Source: Rickettsiales bacterium (GTDB lineage Bacteria > Pseudomonadota > Alphaproteobacteria > TMED109). From it: 6,125 bases of DNA. Where the stretch lies: positions 1 through 6,125 of the forward strand of contig PBGQ01000021.1 of assembly GCA_002720125.1 (NCBI GenBank). Reading direction: 5' to 3'. Position numbers and translations under genes: made by a program. Below the pieces are notes generated by a model that saw only the letters and a list, made by a program, of their open reading frames with translations, searched no databases and was not told the origin of the DNA. The number at the start of each line of letters is the position of its first letter. Positions within the stretch are counted from its first letter, which is position 1. Of the stretch, positions 1 to 6,125 are shown in pieces.

Positions 1-473
1 CTTATTTTTAAAATTTTTGACTCTGAAAATCCTGTTACTTTTTTCCAAATGTTAAAGGCTTCATCGTCTGTATGGTAAACAGTAACATATAATTTTTCTC
101 TATCTATTTGGTAGTTTTTGGTTAATAACTCCCACGCCATTTCTATTGCATCTTCTTTGAAATAATCACCAAAAGAAAAGTTTCCCAACATTTCAAAAAA
201 AGTATGATGCCTTTTAGTTAAACCTACATTCTCTAAATCATTGTGCTTTCCTCCAGCTCTAACACATTTCTGTGCTGTAACTGCTCTATTTCCATTTTCA
301 GGTTTATCTAATCCTGTAAAAATATTTTTGAATTGTACCATTCCTGCATTTGTAAACAGCAGTGAGTCATCATTATGAGGTACTAATGGAGAAGATTGAA
401 CTATATCATGTTTTCTTTTTGAAAAAAAATCTAAAAATTCTTTTCTTATATCTGATAAAGAGTTTTCAGTCAT
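1..473 (-). CDS. alaS: Alanyl-tRNA synthetase, N-terminal part (cut by window edge)
   Basis: Class II aminoacyl-tRNA synthetase that charges tRNA-Ala with alanine in the cytoplasm. I translated 157 complete codons by hand; the product begins [20 protein letters not shown]. It carries the family hallmarks in order: [20 protein letters not shown] (residues about 22-41), [17 protein letters not shown], the motif-2 region [20 protein letters not shown], and then [10 protein letters not shown]. These belong to the catalytic adenylation domain. The rest of the gene, normally about 870-890 codons in total, lies beyond position 1, so truncation is due to the window and not to mutation. The start at 473 is firm because an in-frame TGA (476-474) directly precedes the ATG. 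No Shine-Dalgarno sequence is visible; the leader is T-rich. It follows recA by 37 bases with no obvious promoter or terminator between, the arrangement common in Alphaproteobacteria. Confidence 0.97.
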   Translation of the reverse strand, partial: MTENSLSDIRKEFLDFFSKRKHDIVQSSPLVPHNDDSLLFTNAGMVQFKNIFTGLDKPENGNRAVTAQKCVRAGGKHNDLENVGLTKRHHTFFEMLGNFSFGDYFKEDAIEMAWELLTKNYQIDREKLYVTVYHTDDEAFNIWKKVTGFSESKILKI

Positions 474-510
474 TCATTATAATATAAAAATAAAGAAAAA
501 AAATGTATAG

Positions 511-1554
511 TTAATTTTCTTCTTCTAAACTCTTTTCTTCTTCTAGTTGTTCTTGTTCATCCTCACTAGTACTATTTTTCTTTCTAATCATGGCTTCTAT
601 TTCATCAGCAATCTCTTTATTATCTAATAAGAATTTTTTAGCATTTTCTCTTCCTTGCCCAATTCTGTTACCATTAAAACTGTACCAAGATCCTGATTTT
701 TCTACAAAGCCTTCTGCAACTCCTAAATCTATAACTTCTCCTTCTTTGGAAATTCCTTCTCCATACAATATATCAAATTCTGTGATTTTGAATGGAGGAG
801 CTACCTTATTTTTGACAACTTTAACTCTAGTTTGGTTTCCAACAATTTGATCTTTATCTTTAATTTGCCCTATTCTTCTTATGTCTAATCTGACAGAGGC
901 ATAAAACTTTAAAGCATTACCCCCAGTAGTAGTCTCCGGACTACCAAACATAACTCCTATTTTCATTCTTATTTGATTAATAAATATTACCATTGCATTT
1001 GATCTGGAAATTGAAGATGTTAACTTTCTTAGCGCTTGGCTCATTAATCTAGCGTGAAGTCCCATATGACTGTCTCCCATATCTCCTTCCAATTCAGCTT
1101 TGGGAACTAATGCAGCAACACTATCCACTACTAATACATCTACAGCTCCTGATTTTACTAAAGTATCAGCAATCTCTAGCGCTTGTTCACCTGCATCAGG
1201 CTGGGATACTAAAAGTTTATCAACATCAACTCCTAAGTTTTTTGCATACACTGGATCAAGTGCATGCTCTGCATCTATAAAAGCACAAATTCCTTCTTTT
1301 TTTTGAGCACTAGCTACTACTTGTAAAGCTAATGTAGTTTTTCCTGAACTCTCAGGCCCATATACTTCTATGATCCTACCTTTAGGCAAGCCTCCTATAC
1401 CTAACGCTAAATCCAGGCCAAGAGACCCAGTGGATATAGCTTCAATATTAACAGTGGCGTTGTCTCCTAGCCTCATGATAGAACCACTACCATAATTTCT
1501 TTCAATTAACCCTAAAGCACTTTCTAAAGCTTTACTCTTATCTTCTAAACTCAT
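511..1554 (-). CDS. recA: Recombinase A
   Basis: DNA-dependent ATPase that forms filaments on single-stranded DNA, drives homologous strand exchange, and acts as co-protease for LexA self-cleavage in the SOS response. The 347-residue length is normal. Visible motifs match the classic E. coli numbering: Walker A GPESSGKT (66-73), catalytic Glu96 in DAEHALDP, Walker B VDVLVVDS ending at Asp144, DNA-binding loop L1 around 156-165, [20 protein letters not shown] with Gln194 leading into loop L2, and Lys248/Lys250 for ATP contacts across subunits. The end is the usual disordered acidic tail (about 328-347, rich in Glu and Asp). The phrases [19 protein letters not shown] and [14 protein letters not shown] are typical of alphaproteobacterial RecA. 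The ATG at 1554 has only a weak upstream GGA as ribosome site. Its upstream region carries a LexA-type operator, so SOS induction is expected. alaS follows 37 bases downstream. Confidence 0.99.
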   Translation of the reverse strand: MSLEDKSKALESALGLIERNYGSGSIMRLGDNATVNIEAISTGSLGLDLALGIGGLPKGRIIEVYGPESSGKTTLALQVVASAQKKEGICAFIDAEHALDPVYAKNLGVDVDKLLVSQPDAGEQALEIADTLVKSGAVDVLVVDSVAALVPKAELEGDMGDSHMGLHARLMSQALRKLTSSISRSNAMVIFINQIRMKIGVMFGSPETTTGGNALKFYASVRLDIRRIGQIKDKDQIVGNQTRVKVVKNKVAPPFKITEFDILYGEGISKEGEVIDLGVAEGFVEKSGSWYSFNGNRIGQGRENAKKFLLDNKEIADEIEAMIRKKNSTSEDEQEQLEEEKSLEEEN

Positions 1555-1564
1555 AATAATATCC

Positions 1565-1579
1565 GTTCTATTTTATTTC
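1565..1579 (-). promoter_or_regulatory. Possible secondary LexA half-sites in phase with the main box
   Basis: A further exact gttc (1565-1568) and a 3-of-4 match tttc (1576-1579) lie at exactly 11-bp steps from the main box half-sites at 1587 and 1598. Together they could form a second, weaker GTTC-N7-TTTC box placed at or just after the predicted transcription start. The match is short and could be chance in AT-rich DNA. Confidence 0.35.
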
Positions 1580-1609
1580 TTTATATGTTCTTATATTGTT
1601 CTAATACAA
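1580..1609 (-). promoter_or_regulatory. Predicted recA promoter
   Basis: On the minus strand, TTGTAT (1609-1604) and TATAAA (1585-1580) form a -35/-10 pair separated by 18 bases; reading the -10 one base earlier as ATATAA gives 17. Transcription would start near 1573, leaving a leader of about 20 bases before the recA ATG. The LexA-type box lies entirely within the spacer, so bound repressor would block RNA polymerase. This is inferred from sequence; AT-rich DNA offers alternative -10 hexamers. Confidence 0.6.
1587..1601 (-). promoter_or_regulatory. LexA (SOS) operator, GTTC-N7-GTTC type
   Basis: The plus strand reads gttc-ttatatt-gttc, a perfect direct repeat of GTTC with a 7-base spacer; on the recA strand this is GAAC-N7-GAAC. 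It is the LexA recognition sequence established for Alphaproteobacteria such as Rhodobacter, Sinorhizobium and Caulobacter, and differs from the enterobacterial CTG-N10-CAG and the Bacillus GAAC-N4-GTTC boxes. Its position, 33 bases upstream of the recA ATG and inside the predicted promoter spacer, supports classical SOS repression of recA. Confidence 0.87.
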
Positions 1610-1624
1610 CTATATTTATTTTGC

Positions 1625-1657
1625 AAACTTTAATTAATTCTAATTATAAAGAAGTTT
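1625..1657. repeat. AT-only imperfect inverted repeat between the envelope operon and recA
   Basis: AAACTT (1625-1630) and AAGTTT (1652-1657) are inverted. TAATTA segments inside them can extend the pairing, with a bulge and a short loop around ATTC. It starts about 20 bases past the stop of the outer-membrane protein gene. It has almost no GC pairs and no T-tract on the minus-strand side, so it is at best a weak transcript-end structure and may be a composition effect. Confidence 0.25.
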
Positions 1658-1678
1658 TAAAGGGGTGCAACTAACTAA

Positions 1679-2887
1679 TCAGAGATAACTTATAATATTT
1701 ATTGAAAAGTAATTATCTCGCCTAAAATTATATAAAATATCTACATCATTTACTGACCAATATGAGTTATAACTACCTGTAACCCTAATATTATCAGTAA
1801 TTCTAGAACTTAGCTCTAAGGTTGAAGTATTCCCTCCACCATCTGTATCTAATGTTATTGAGGTGAAAAATTCAGTACCCTCTATATTGTTAAAATTTAG
1901 CCTGGTTGCTAAAAATAAATCATTCTGAAAAATATCTGTAGAATCGTTGTTCCTGTCATCATTATGGTATTCTATAAATGAAGTAAGGTCCCATTTATTT
2001 TCAAATAAATTATTAGTTAAATATTCCAATCCTAAAGTATAAGAGAAGAAATTTTCTCTAATATTTTTAGCATTCTTCTGACCATTTCTTTTAATTGCTT
2101 CTAACTTATAAATAATTGGCCCAGAAATAACCTGAAAATAGGTCCCTATTTGAGAAATTCTCTCATACCCTTGAAAATATTTTAATTGTGAATTTTCTAA
2201 TTTAGCTATGGTAGAACTTTCTCTACTATTTCCTCTAAAACCTTGCAAAGATAAATCTATGACTCCAAAACTATGCTCCCACTTTAAAGCCCAACTTGGT
2301 ACTTTAGAACCCGCACCACCTTCATAAACAATATTATAGTTTTCTATCGGCTTACTTAACCTAAGCCTTCCCTCCTTACCTATTTGAGAAGAGTTTTTAA
2401 AAAAAGGTAAATAAAAAAAGTCTAAACTTCCAAATTTTTCAGAGTAATTAGAAAAAGCTAAAAGAGACTGTCCGAGTTTTGCTTTTTGCTCACCATCAGT
2501 TACATCTTTTAGATTTATAATGTCAACTAAATTCTTAGATTCTGTTATACCCCAAAAAACCTCACTAATACCTGCTTTTAACTGAATATCATTATAATAA
2601 TAGGTAATATTATTCTCCTTAAAATTAAAAAGACTTCTATATTTATCGTGATGATCATATCTAAAATATGGTTCCATTAAAAATTCAAAATCATTTTTAA
2701 AATCAAAAAATATTTCAGATTTTATGAAACTAGAATATGTATTCTGTTGATTTGAATATGCTTCATTTTTATGAAATTCTTTAATTATTATTCCAGTTTC
2801 GCTATTAATTTCCCAATCAAAATCTTCTGAATACCCTGATTGTAGAAAAAAAATAATTAAAAAGCACAACGGCAAAAAGCATTTCAT
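1679..2887 (-). CDS. Putative outer-membrane beta-barrel protein of RND/LolA-like cluster
   Basis: A 402-residue exported protein of uncertain function. It opens with a signal peptide (MKCFLPLCFLIIFFLQSGYS, likely cut after Ser20); no lipobox is present. The mature part has many short stretches of alternating polar and hydrophobic/aromatic residues, rich in Tyr, Phe and Asn, as in outer-membrane beta-barrels, and ends in strand-like FSINIISYL. The segment VFWGITESKNLVDIIN (110-125), followed by KLGQSLLAF, resembles the conserved early region of DUF1302-like proteins found beside RND/MMPL transporters; this is from memory and is not a database match. It is last in the operon, 12 bases after the LolA-like gene, and its ATG has no recognisable Shine-Dalgarno sequence (leader TTTTTATTTAAA). 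The final residue is Leu, not the Phe/Trp usual for BAM substrates. I infer that it is the outer-membrane component of the neighbouring transport system. Confidence 0.8.
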   Translation of the reverse strand: MKCFLPLCFLIIFFLQSGYSEDFDWEINSETGIIIKEFHKNEAYSNQQNTYSSFIKSEIFFDFKNDFEFLMEPYFRYDHHDKYRSLFNFKENNITYYYNDIQLKAGISEVFWGITESKNLVDIINLKDVTDGEQKAKLGQSLLAFSNYSEKFGSLDFFYLPFFKNSSQIGKEGRLRLSKPIENYNIVYEGGAGSKVPSWALKWEHSFGVIDLSLQGFRGNSRESSTIAKLENSQLKYFQGYERISQIGTYFQVISGPIIYKLEAIKRNGQKNAKNIRENFFSYTLGLEYLTNNLFENKWDLTSFIEYHNDDRNNDSTDIFQNDLFLATRLNFNNIEGTEFFTSITLDTDGGGNTSTLELSSRITDNIRVTGSYNSYWSVNDVDILYNFRRDNYFSINIISYL

Positions 2888-2899
2888 TTTAAATAAAAA

Positions 2900-3706
2900 C
2901 TATCTAACCCTCGATAAGCTTTTAGGGTTAAAATCTCTTTTAGATAATCCAACTTTAAATCTAATATTTTGTACTAATAAATCTGTAGACTTTCCTGTTT
3001 GATGATTAATCATTTTATAAATACTTGGTCTCCAATGTTTATCTAAATAAATTTTATAATCTTCAAAAAATAACGTTTTTAGATGTGACCCTTTTCTATC
3101 AAAATAATCTATTTTCCAAACTTTATGTGCAGAGGTGTCATCTAGCCATAATACTTGATATTTATAACCAGAACTTTTTTCTGTTGGTACTCTAGTTATA
3201 ACATGACATTCTAATTCTTGATTATTAGGACAAGCCTCTTGTCTTAAATATTTGCGATCTTTATATTTTTCTAATTCTTGACTTCCTAAATCTTCATAAG
3301 CAAACTCTGACCCTACAAATGATCCAGACCTATTATCCGAAGTTATTCTTTTTACTCTTTTTAAAGCAGGCAAATAAAGCCATTGATCATCCGGGCCCAA
3401 TTTATGCGTGAATGTTAAAGTTGCCGTACCTTTAACATCTTTAGGACTATCAAAGATAAATAAAGTTTTATCACCATCGTCATAAACCTCTAAGGTTTTT
3501 CCTCTAAAGTTTCTAATAGTTTCTTCTCCCTGTTTATTTCTTAAAGTCATTATTGAGTCAGAGGTAAAATCTCCAAAACCTTTATCATAGTTATAAGCAT
3601 CAGTTGATATGCGTAGCGCTTTCTCTTCTGCTGTTTCAGCACTTAAAAAACTTATACCTGATAAAAAAATTAAATTAATGATAAAAAAATATTTAAAATA
3701 CATCAT
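2900..3706 (-). CDS. LolA-like periplasmic protein (outer membrane lipoprotein-sorting family)
   Basis: A 268-residue exported protein. The signal peptide covers about residues 1-23 (hydrophobic core YFFIINLIFLSGISF, cut after LSA). The mature domain matches what is known of the LolA_like 'outer membrane lipoprotein-sorting protein' family (TP_0789 type): DQWLYLPALKRVKRI (107-121), then SGSFVGSEFAYEDL (127-140), then alternating strand patterns such as YKYQVLWLDD and KVWKIDYFDRKG. LolA folds are half-barrels that shield acyl chains in the periplasm. Proteins of this family are often encoded beside RND/MMPL transporters, as here. Cys159 and Cys167 could form a disulfide. The first of two adjacent ATGs is preferred because AGGAG lies 7 bases upstream. 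The cargo is unknown; it is not the housekeeping LolA, which is shorter and acts with LolCDE. I infer a periplasmic carrier for the upstream permease. Confidence 0.88.
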   Translation of the reverse strand: MMYFKYFFIINLIFLSGISFLSAETAEEKALRISTDAYNYDKGFGDFTSDSIMTLRNKQGEETIRNFRGKTLEVYDDGDKTLFIFDSPKDVKGTATLTFTHKLGPDDQWLYLPALKRVKRITSDNRSGSFVGSEFAYEDLGSQELEKYKDRKYLRQEACPNNQELECHVITRVPTEKSSGYKYQVLWLDDTSAHKVWKIDYFDRKGSHLKTLFFEDYKIYLDKHWRPSIYKMINHQTGKSTDLLVQNIRFKVGLSKRDFNPKSLSRVR

Positions 3707-3713
3707 AAGACAA

Positions 3714-3719
3714 CTCCTA
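3714..3719 (-). promoter_or_regulatory. Shine-Dalgarno site overlapping the upstream stop codon
   Basis: The minus strand reads TAGGAG, where TAG (3719-3717) is also the stop codon of the RND transporter gene. AGGAG stands 7 bases before the first ATG of the LolA-like gene. This is the clearest ribosome site in the window, and its overlap with the stop suggests translational coupling of the two genes. Confidence 0.8.
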
Positions 3720-6056
3720 AGTATTAACTTTTAATTTATTATTCTTCTTAAACTTTACTTTATCAACTGCCATCAACAATGTGGGAAGAAAAAATAAATC
3801 TATAAATAATGCTATAGCTATTGTTATTGCTGTAAGCATTGCCATATCAGCGTTAACTTTAAAACCAGAAAATGATAAAACAGTAAAACCTGCAACCAAA
3901 GCTAAAGTTGTGGTGCTTAATGCAAATCCGACATTTTTAAAAGCATAAGTGGTAGCTTGCTCAGGATTTAAACCCTCTTCTCTTCTACCTCTTAAATACT
4001 TACTTAAATAATGCACTGTATCATCAACTACTATACCTAGAGTCATTGCAGCTACTACTGATAAAGCTACCCCCACTTCCCCCTGTAAGTATCCCCATAA
4101 ACCAAAACCCATTGCCGCTGGAAATAAATTGGGTATTAAACTTAATAAACCAAGTTTTATGTTCTTCAATGCTATGATTAATAAAAAGGAAATTAATATC
4201 AAAGCAGCGCTAGTTCCTACAAGCATAGAGTCTATGTTTCTTTTTGAAAAATGGGAAAATATCATAGATAAACCTGTTCCCTGTGTTTTAAACTCAGGTA
4301 ACTCTCTATCAAGATAATCTTGAATAATTTTATCTAATTCCCTTACATCATCATTTGACGCATTTTGAAGTGTTACCGTAAACCTAGTTGATGATTTATC
4401 TACATTAATTCTGTCATTCAAATCTAATCCGAAAGGTACTGATAATTCATATAATAGCAAATATTGAGCAGCTAATTCTCTACTTTCAGGTATAGAATAA
4501 AAGCTTGGATTATCTCCATTCATTGCTTTATTTAACCTTTTTATAGTATCTGATAAAGTAGTAACATGATTAACATTAGGTTCTTGTCTAATTCTATTCG
4601 CCAGTTTTTCTAATTTTTTCCAATACTCAGGATCATTTATTCCGTCAGGACTTCCTGAGGGTATAGAGTATTCTATGGTATCTAAACCTGTTAAATTATC
4701 TTGAACAAAATCAGAGTGTTTTCTTATTTCAAATCTTTTGTCAAAATATTTAGTCCAAGTATCATCTAAAGTAATTTTAGTCATACCTAATGATAAAAAA
4801 ATTATGAAAGCTCCGTTCCCAATTAGAAGGACTTTTCTTTTTTGAATTACAAATTTACTTAATTTGGTCATGAAGTTTTCAGCTTTAGAGAACCCTGTAT
4901 TTTTTACTTTGCTAGGTAAAATAACTAACAATGCTGGTAATGTTACTACAGCATGAAAGAAGAGTATTATATTACCAAAAGCCATCATATACCCTAATTG
5001 CCTAAAAGGTGGTGCTTCTGAAAAGTGCATAGTAAGAAAGCCTATAGCTGTGGTAATAGCAGTCATAAATACTGGCTGTAGGTTTACTCTTAAAGATTCA
5101 TCAATTGCCTCTTTTTTATTCTTTCCCAATCTCATGTTTATTCTTTGTGTACTCATTATATGAACACAATGAGCAATGGTTAAGGCTGATAACATCAAAA
5201 AGGAATTAAAAGTAGCAGCATTTAAAATAAACTTCATCCAACCAGCTATACCCATCATGCCTATTACAGAAAGAACAACAATAAAAGCTGTAACGACTGA
5301 CCCCAAAACCGACCTTAATGAAATTCCTGCCACTAAGAAAATAACTAATAACATTAATGGAGTTAAGGTTACCATATCACTAATTGAGACTTCGGTAAAA
5401 GCCATGGTAAGCGGAACACCTCCTGTTACATAAAAATCTACGTTAGGATATTTATCTTTTAATTCACTTTGTATAGGTCTAATAAAACTCATAATTTCTA
5501 AAACTGAATTTCCAGCTTCCACAGGATCATCTGGTTTTATAATTGTAACATTTATTCCAGTAAATTTTTTATCTGGGCTAACTAGTTGATTTAAAATTAA
5601 AGGCTCATCAAATGCGACTTTTTGAGCATTAATAGCAATTTCACTCGTTATTTCCCCTTCGGGAACCAAATCGCTAATAACAATGTCATCTCCTTTAGCT
5701 CTAGTCCATTGAAAATTAGTTATTGAGTCAACTCTACTAGAAGATGGTGTCTGCCATAACTTTTTTGTTAAATCTCTTAATATAAATAAATTTTCAGGAT
5801 CAAAAATATTTTCATTTTTTGGAGCCATGACAATAAATAGATTGTCATTTTTTGTATATGTATTCTCTAATGTCTCAAGAGCTACTAAATTTGGATCATC
5901 ATCTGAAAAAAAAATTCTATTATCAGGGTTTTGAGATAGACCCTTTAAACCTACTCCAAAAATTATTGTCAAAACTAATCCCAAAAAAAACATTAGGAGT
6001 GGTTTTTCTGTTATTATTTCTCTGTACTTTAATTGCCAATTATTATTTATTTTCAT
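3717..6056 (-). CDS. RND-superfamily (MMPL-type) inner-membrane transporter
   Basis: A 779-residue permease of the predicted RND exporter group (MMPL domain, COG1033-like). The layout is the duplicated RND plan: TM1 (about 20-40), a periplasmic domain (41-228), a TM2-6 bundle (about 230-380), TM7 (about 407-425), a second periplasmic domain (426-608), and a TM8-12 bundle (about 611-765), with a basic Lys-rich tail. The second bundle carries GIVVDDTVHYLSKYLRGRREEG (674-695), the acidic TM10 motif expected for proton coupling. The matching first-bundle segment is ALTIAHCVHIM, with His296 where relatives generally have Asp. At under 800 residues it is shorter than AcrB-type drug pumps (about 1,050) and nearer to lipid/hopanoid-type transporters. 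The start at 6056 has AAAGG 9 bases upstream, behind a strong promoter. Downstream neighbours suggest export of a lipid-like cargo across the envelope; the substrate cannot be read from sequence. Confidence 0.92.
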   Translation of the reverse strand: MKINNNWQLKYREIITEKPLLMFFLGLVLTIIFGVGLKGLSQNPDNRIFFSDDDPNLVALETLENTYTKNDNLFIVMAPKNENIFDPENLFILRDLTKKLWQTPSSSRVDSITNFQWTRAKGDDIVISDLVPEGEITSEIAINAQKVAFDEPLILNQLVSPDKKFTGINVTIIKPDDPVEAGNSVLEIMSFIRPIQSELKDKYPNVDFYVTGGVPLTMAFTEVSISDMVTLTPLMLLVIFLVAGISLRSVLGSVVTAFIVVLSVIGMMGIAGWMKFILNAATFNSFLMLSALTIAHCVHIMSTQRINMRLGKNKKEAIDESLRVNLQPVFMTAITTAIGFLTMHFSEAPPFRQLGYMMAFGNIILFFHAVVTLPALLVILPSKVKNTGFSKAENFMTKLSKFVIQKRKVLLIGNGAFIIFLSLGMTKITLDDTWTKYFDKRFEIRKHSDFVQDNLTGLDTIEYSIPSGSPDGINDPEYWKKLEKLANRIRQEPNVNHVTTLSDTIKRLNKAMNGDNPSFYSIPESRELAAQYLLLYELSVPFGLDLNDRINVDKSSTRFTVTLQNASNDDVRELDKIIQDYLDRELPEFKTQGTGLSMIFSHFSKRNIDSMLVGTSAALILISFLLIIALKNIKLGLLSLIPNLFPAAMGFGLWGYLQGEVGVALSVVAAMTLGIVVDDTVHYLSKYLRGRREEGLNPEQATTYAFKNVGFALSTTTLALVAGFTVLSFSGFKVNADMAMLTAITIAIALFIDLFFLPTLLMAVDKVKFKKNNKLKVNT

Positions 6057-6065
6057 AATTTTACA

Positions 6066-6070
6066 CCTTT
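6066..6070 (-). promoter_or_regulatory. Ribosome binding site of RND transporter gene
   Basis: AAAGG on the minus strand, 9 bases before the ATG at 6056; a moderate match to the Shine-Dalgarno consensus that supports the chosen start. Confidence 0.6.
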
Positions 6071-6081
6071 AAATTATTCAT

Positions 6082-6110
6082 CTTATATTAATTCAATAAA
6101 AGAAAGTCAA
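6082..6110 (-). promoter_or_regulatory. Predicted sigma70 promoter of the envelope operon
   Basis: TTGACT (6110-6105) and TATAAG (6087-6082) each match the sigma70 consensus at 5 of 6 positions and have the optimal 17-base spacer. The predicted start near 6075 gives a leader of about 20 bases before the RND transporter ATG. It is the best promoter match I noted in the window and likely drives all three envelope genes. No repressor site was recognised; only 15 bases lie further upstream in the window. Confidence 0.72.
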
Positions 6111-6125
6111 TAAACACAGTACTCA

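Noticed and set aside
476..481. TATAAT string upstream of alaS as a -10 box
   Set aside because: It overlaps the out-of-frame ATG and lies 2-3 bases from the alaS start, so transcription would begin inside the gene.
486..502. T-rich run on the minus strand just after recA as an intrinsic terminator
   Set aside because: No GC-rich hairpin precedes it; the T-tract is explained by base composition.
544..560. Two close gttc words inside recA as a LexA box
   Set aside because: The spacing between them is 2 bases, not 7, and they lie within the codons of the acidic tail.
590..850. Plus-strand open frame of 86 codons
   Set aside because: It is antisense to the well-conserved recA and has no family resemblance or ribosome site; the same holds for the plus-strand frames at 1100-1306, 4129-4317, 5176-5433 and 5852-6058.
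1625..1657. Inverted repeat as a strong rho-independent terminator of the envelope operon
   Set aside because: The stem is nearly all AT, has a bulge, and is not followed by a T-run on the minus strand; it is kept only as a low-confidence repeat.
2864..2887. Lipoprotein signal (Cys8) in the barrel-like protein
   Set aside because: The cysteine lies too near the N-terminus, within the hydrophobic core, and no proper lipobox precedes the mature part.

Overview
This is an AT-rich bacterial window in which every supported gene lies on the minus strand; read in transcription order it runs from the right end to the left. The RecA and AlaRS sequences look alphaproteobacterial. So does the recA-alaS gene order, and so does a perfect GTTC-N7-GTTC direct repeat (the LexA operator type known from Alphaproteobacteria) in front of recA. 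Low GC, short intergenic gaps and sparse Shine-Dalgarno sequences fit a compact, streamlined genome of the kind common in free-living marine Alphaproteobacteria. I cannot name the lineage from the sequence alone.

Right-hand block (about 1679-6110): a three-gene envelope operon. A good sigma70-type promoter (TTGACT, 17 bp, TATAAG) lies just upstream of a 779-residue RND/MMPL-type inner-membrane transporter. Ten bases after it comes a 268-residue exported protein of the LolA-like 'outer membrane lipoprotein-sorting protein' family. Twelve bases further on is a 402-residue exported protein that looks like an outer-membrane beta-barrel. Inner-membrane pump, periplasmic LolA-fold carrier and outer-membrane partner together suggest a trans-envelope system for lipid or another hydrophobic cargo. 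The cargo is unknown.

Middle (1555-1678): a 124-base gap with no gene. It holds the recA promoter, a LexA box sitting wholly between the -35 and -10 elements, further GTTC-like half-sites in 11-bp register, and an AT-only imperfect inverted repeat near the end of the envelope operon.

Left-hand block (1-1554): a complete recA, then 37 bases, then the first 157 codons of alaS, which runs off the left edge. No terminator or separate promoter is evident between them, so alaS is probably at least partly co-transcribed with SOS-controlled recA.

There are no RNA genes, mobile elements or CRISPR arrays. Plus-strand open frames are antisense shadows of these genes.
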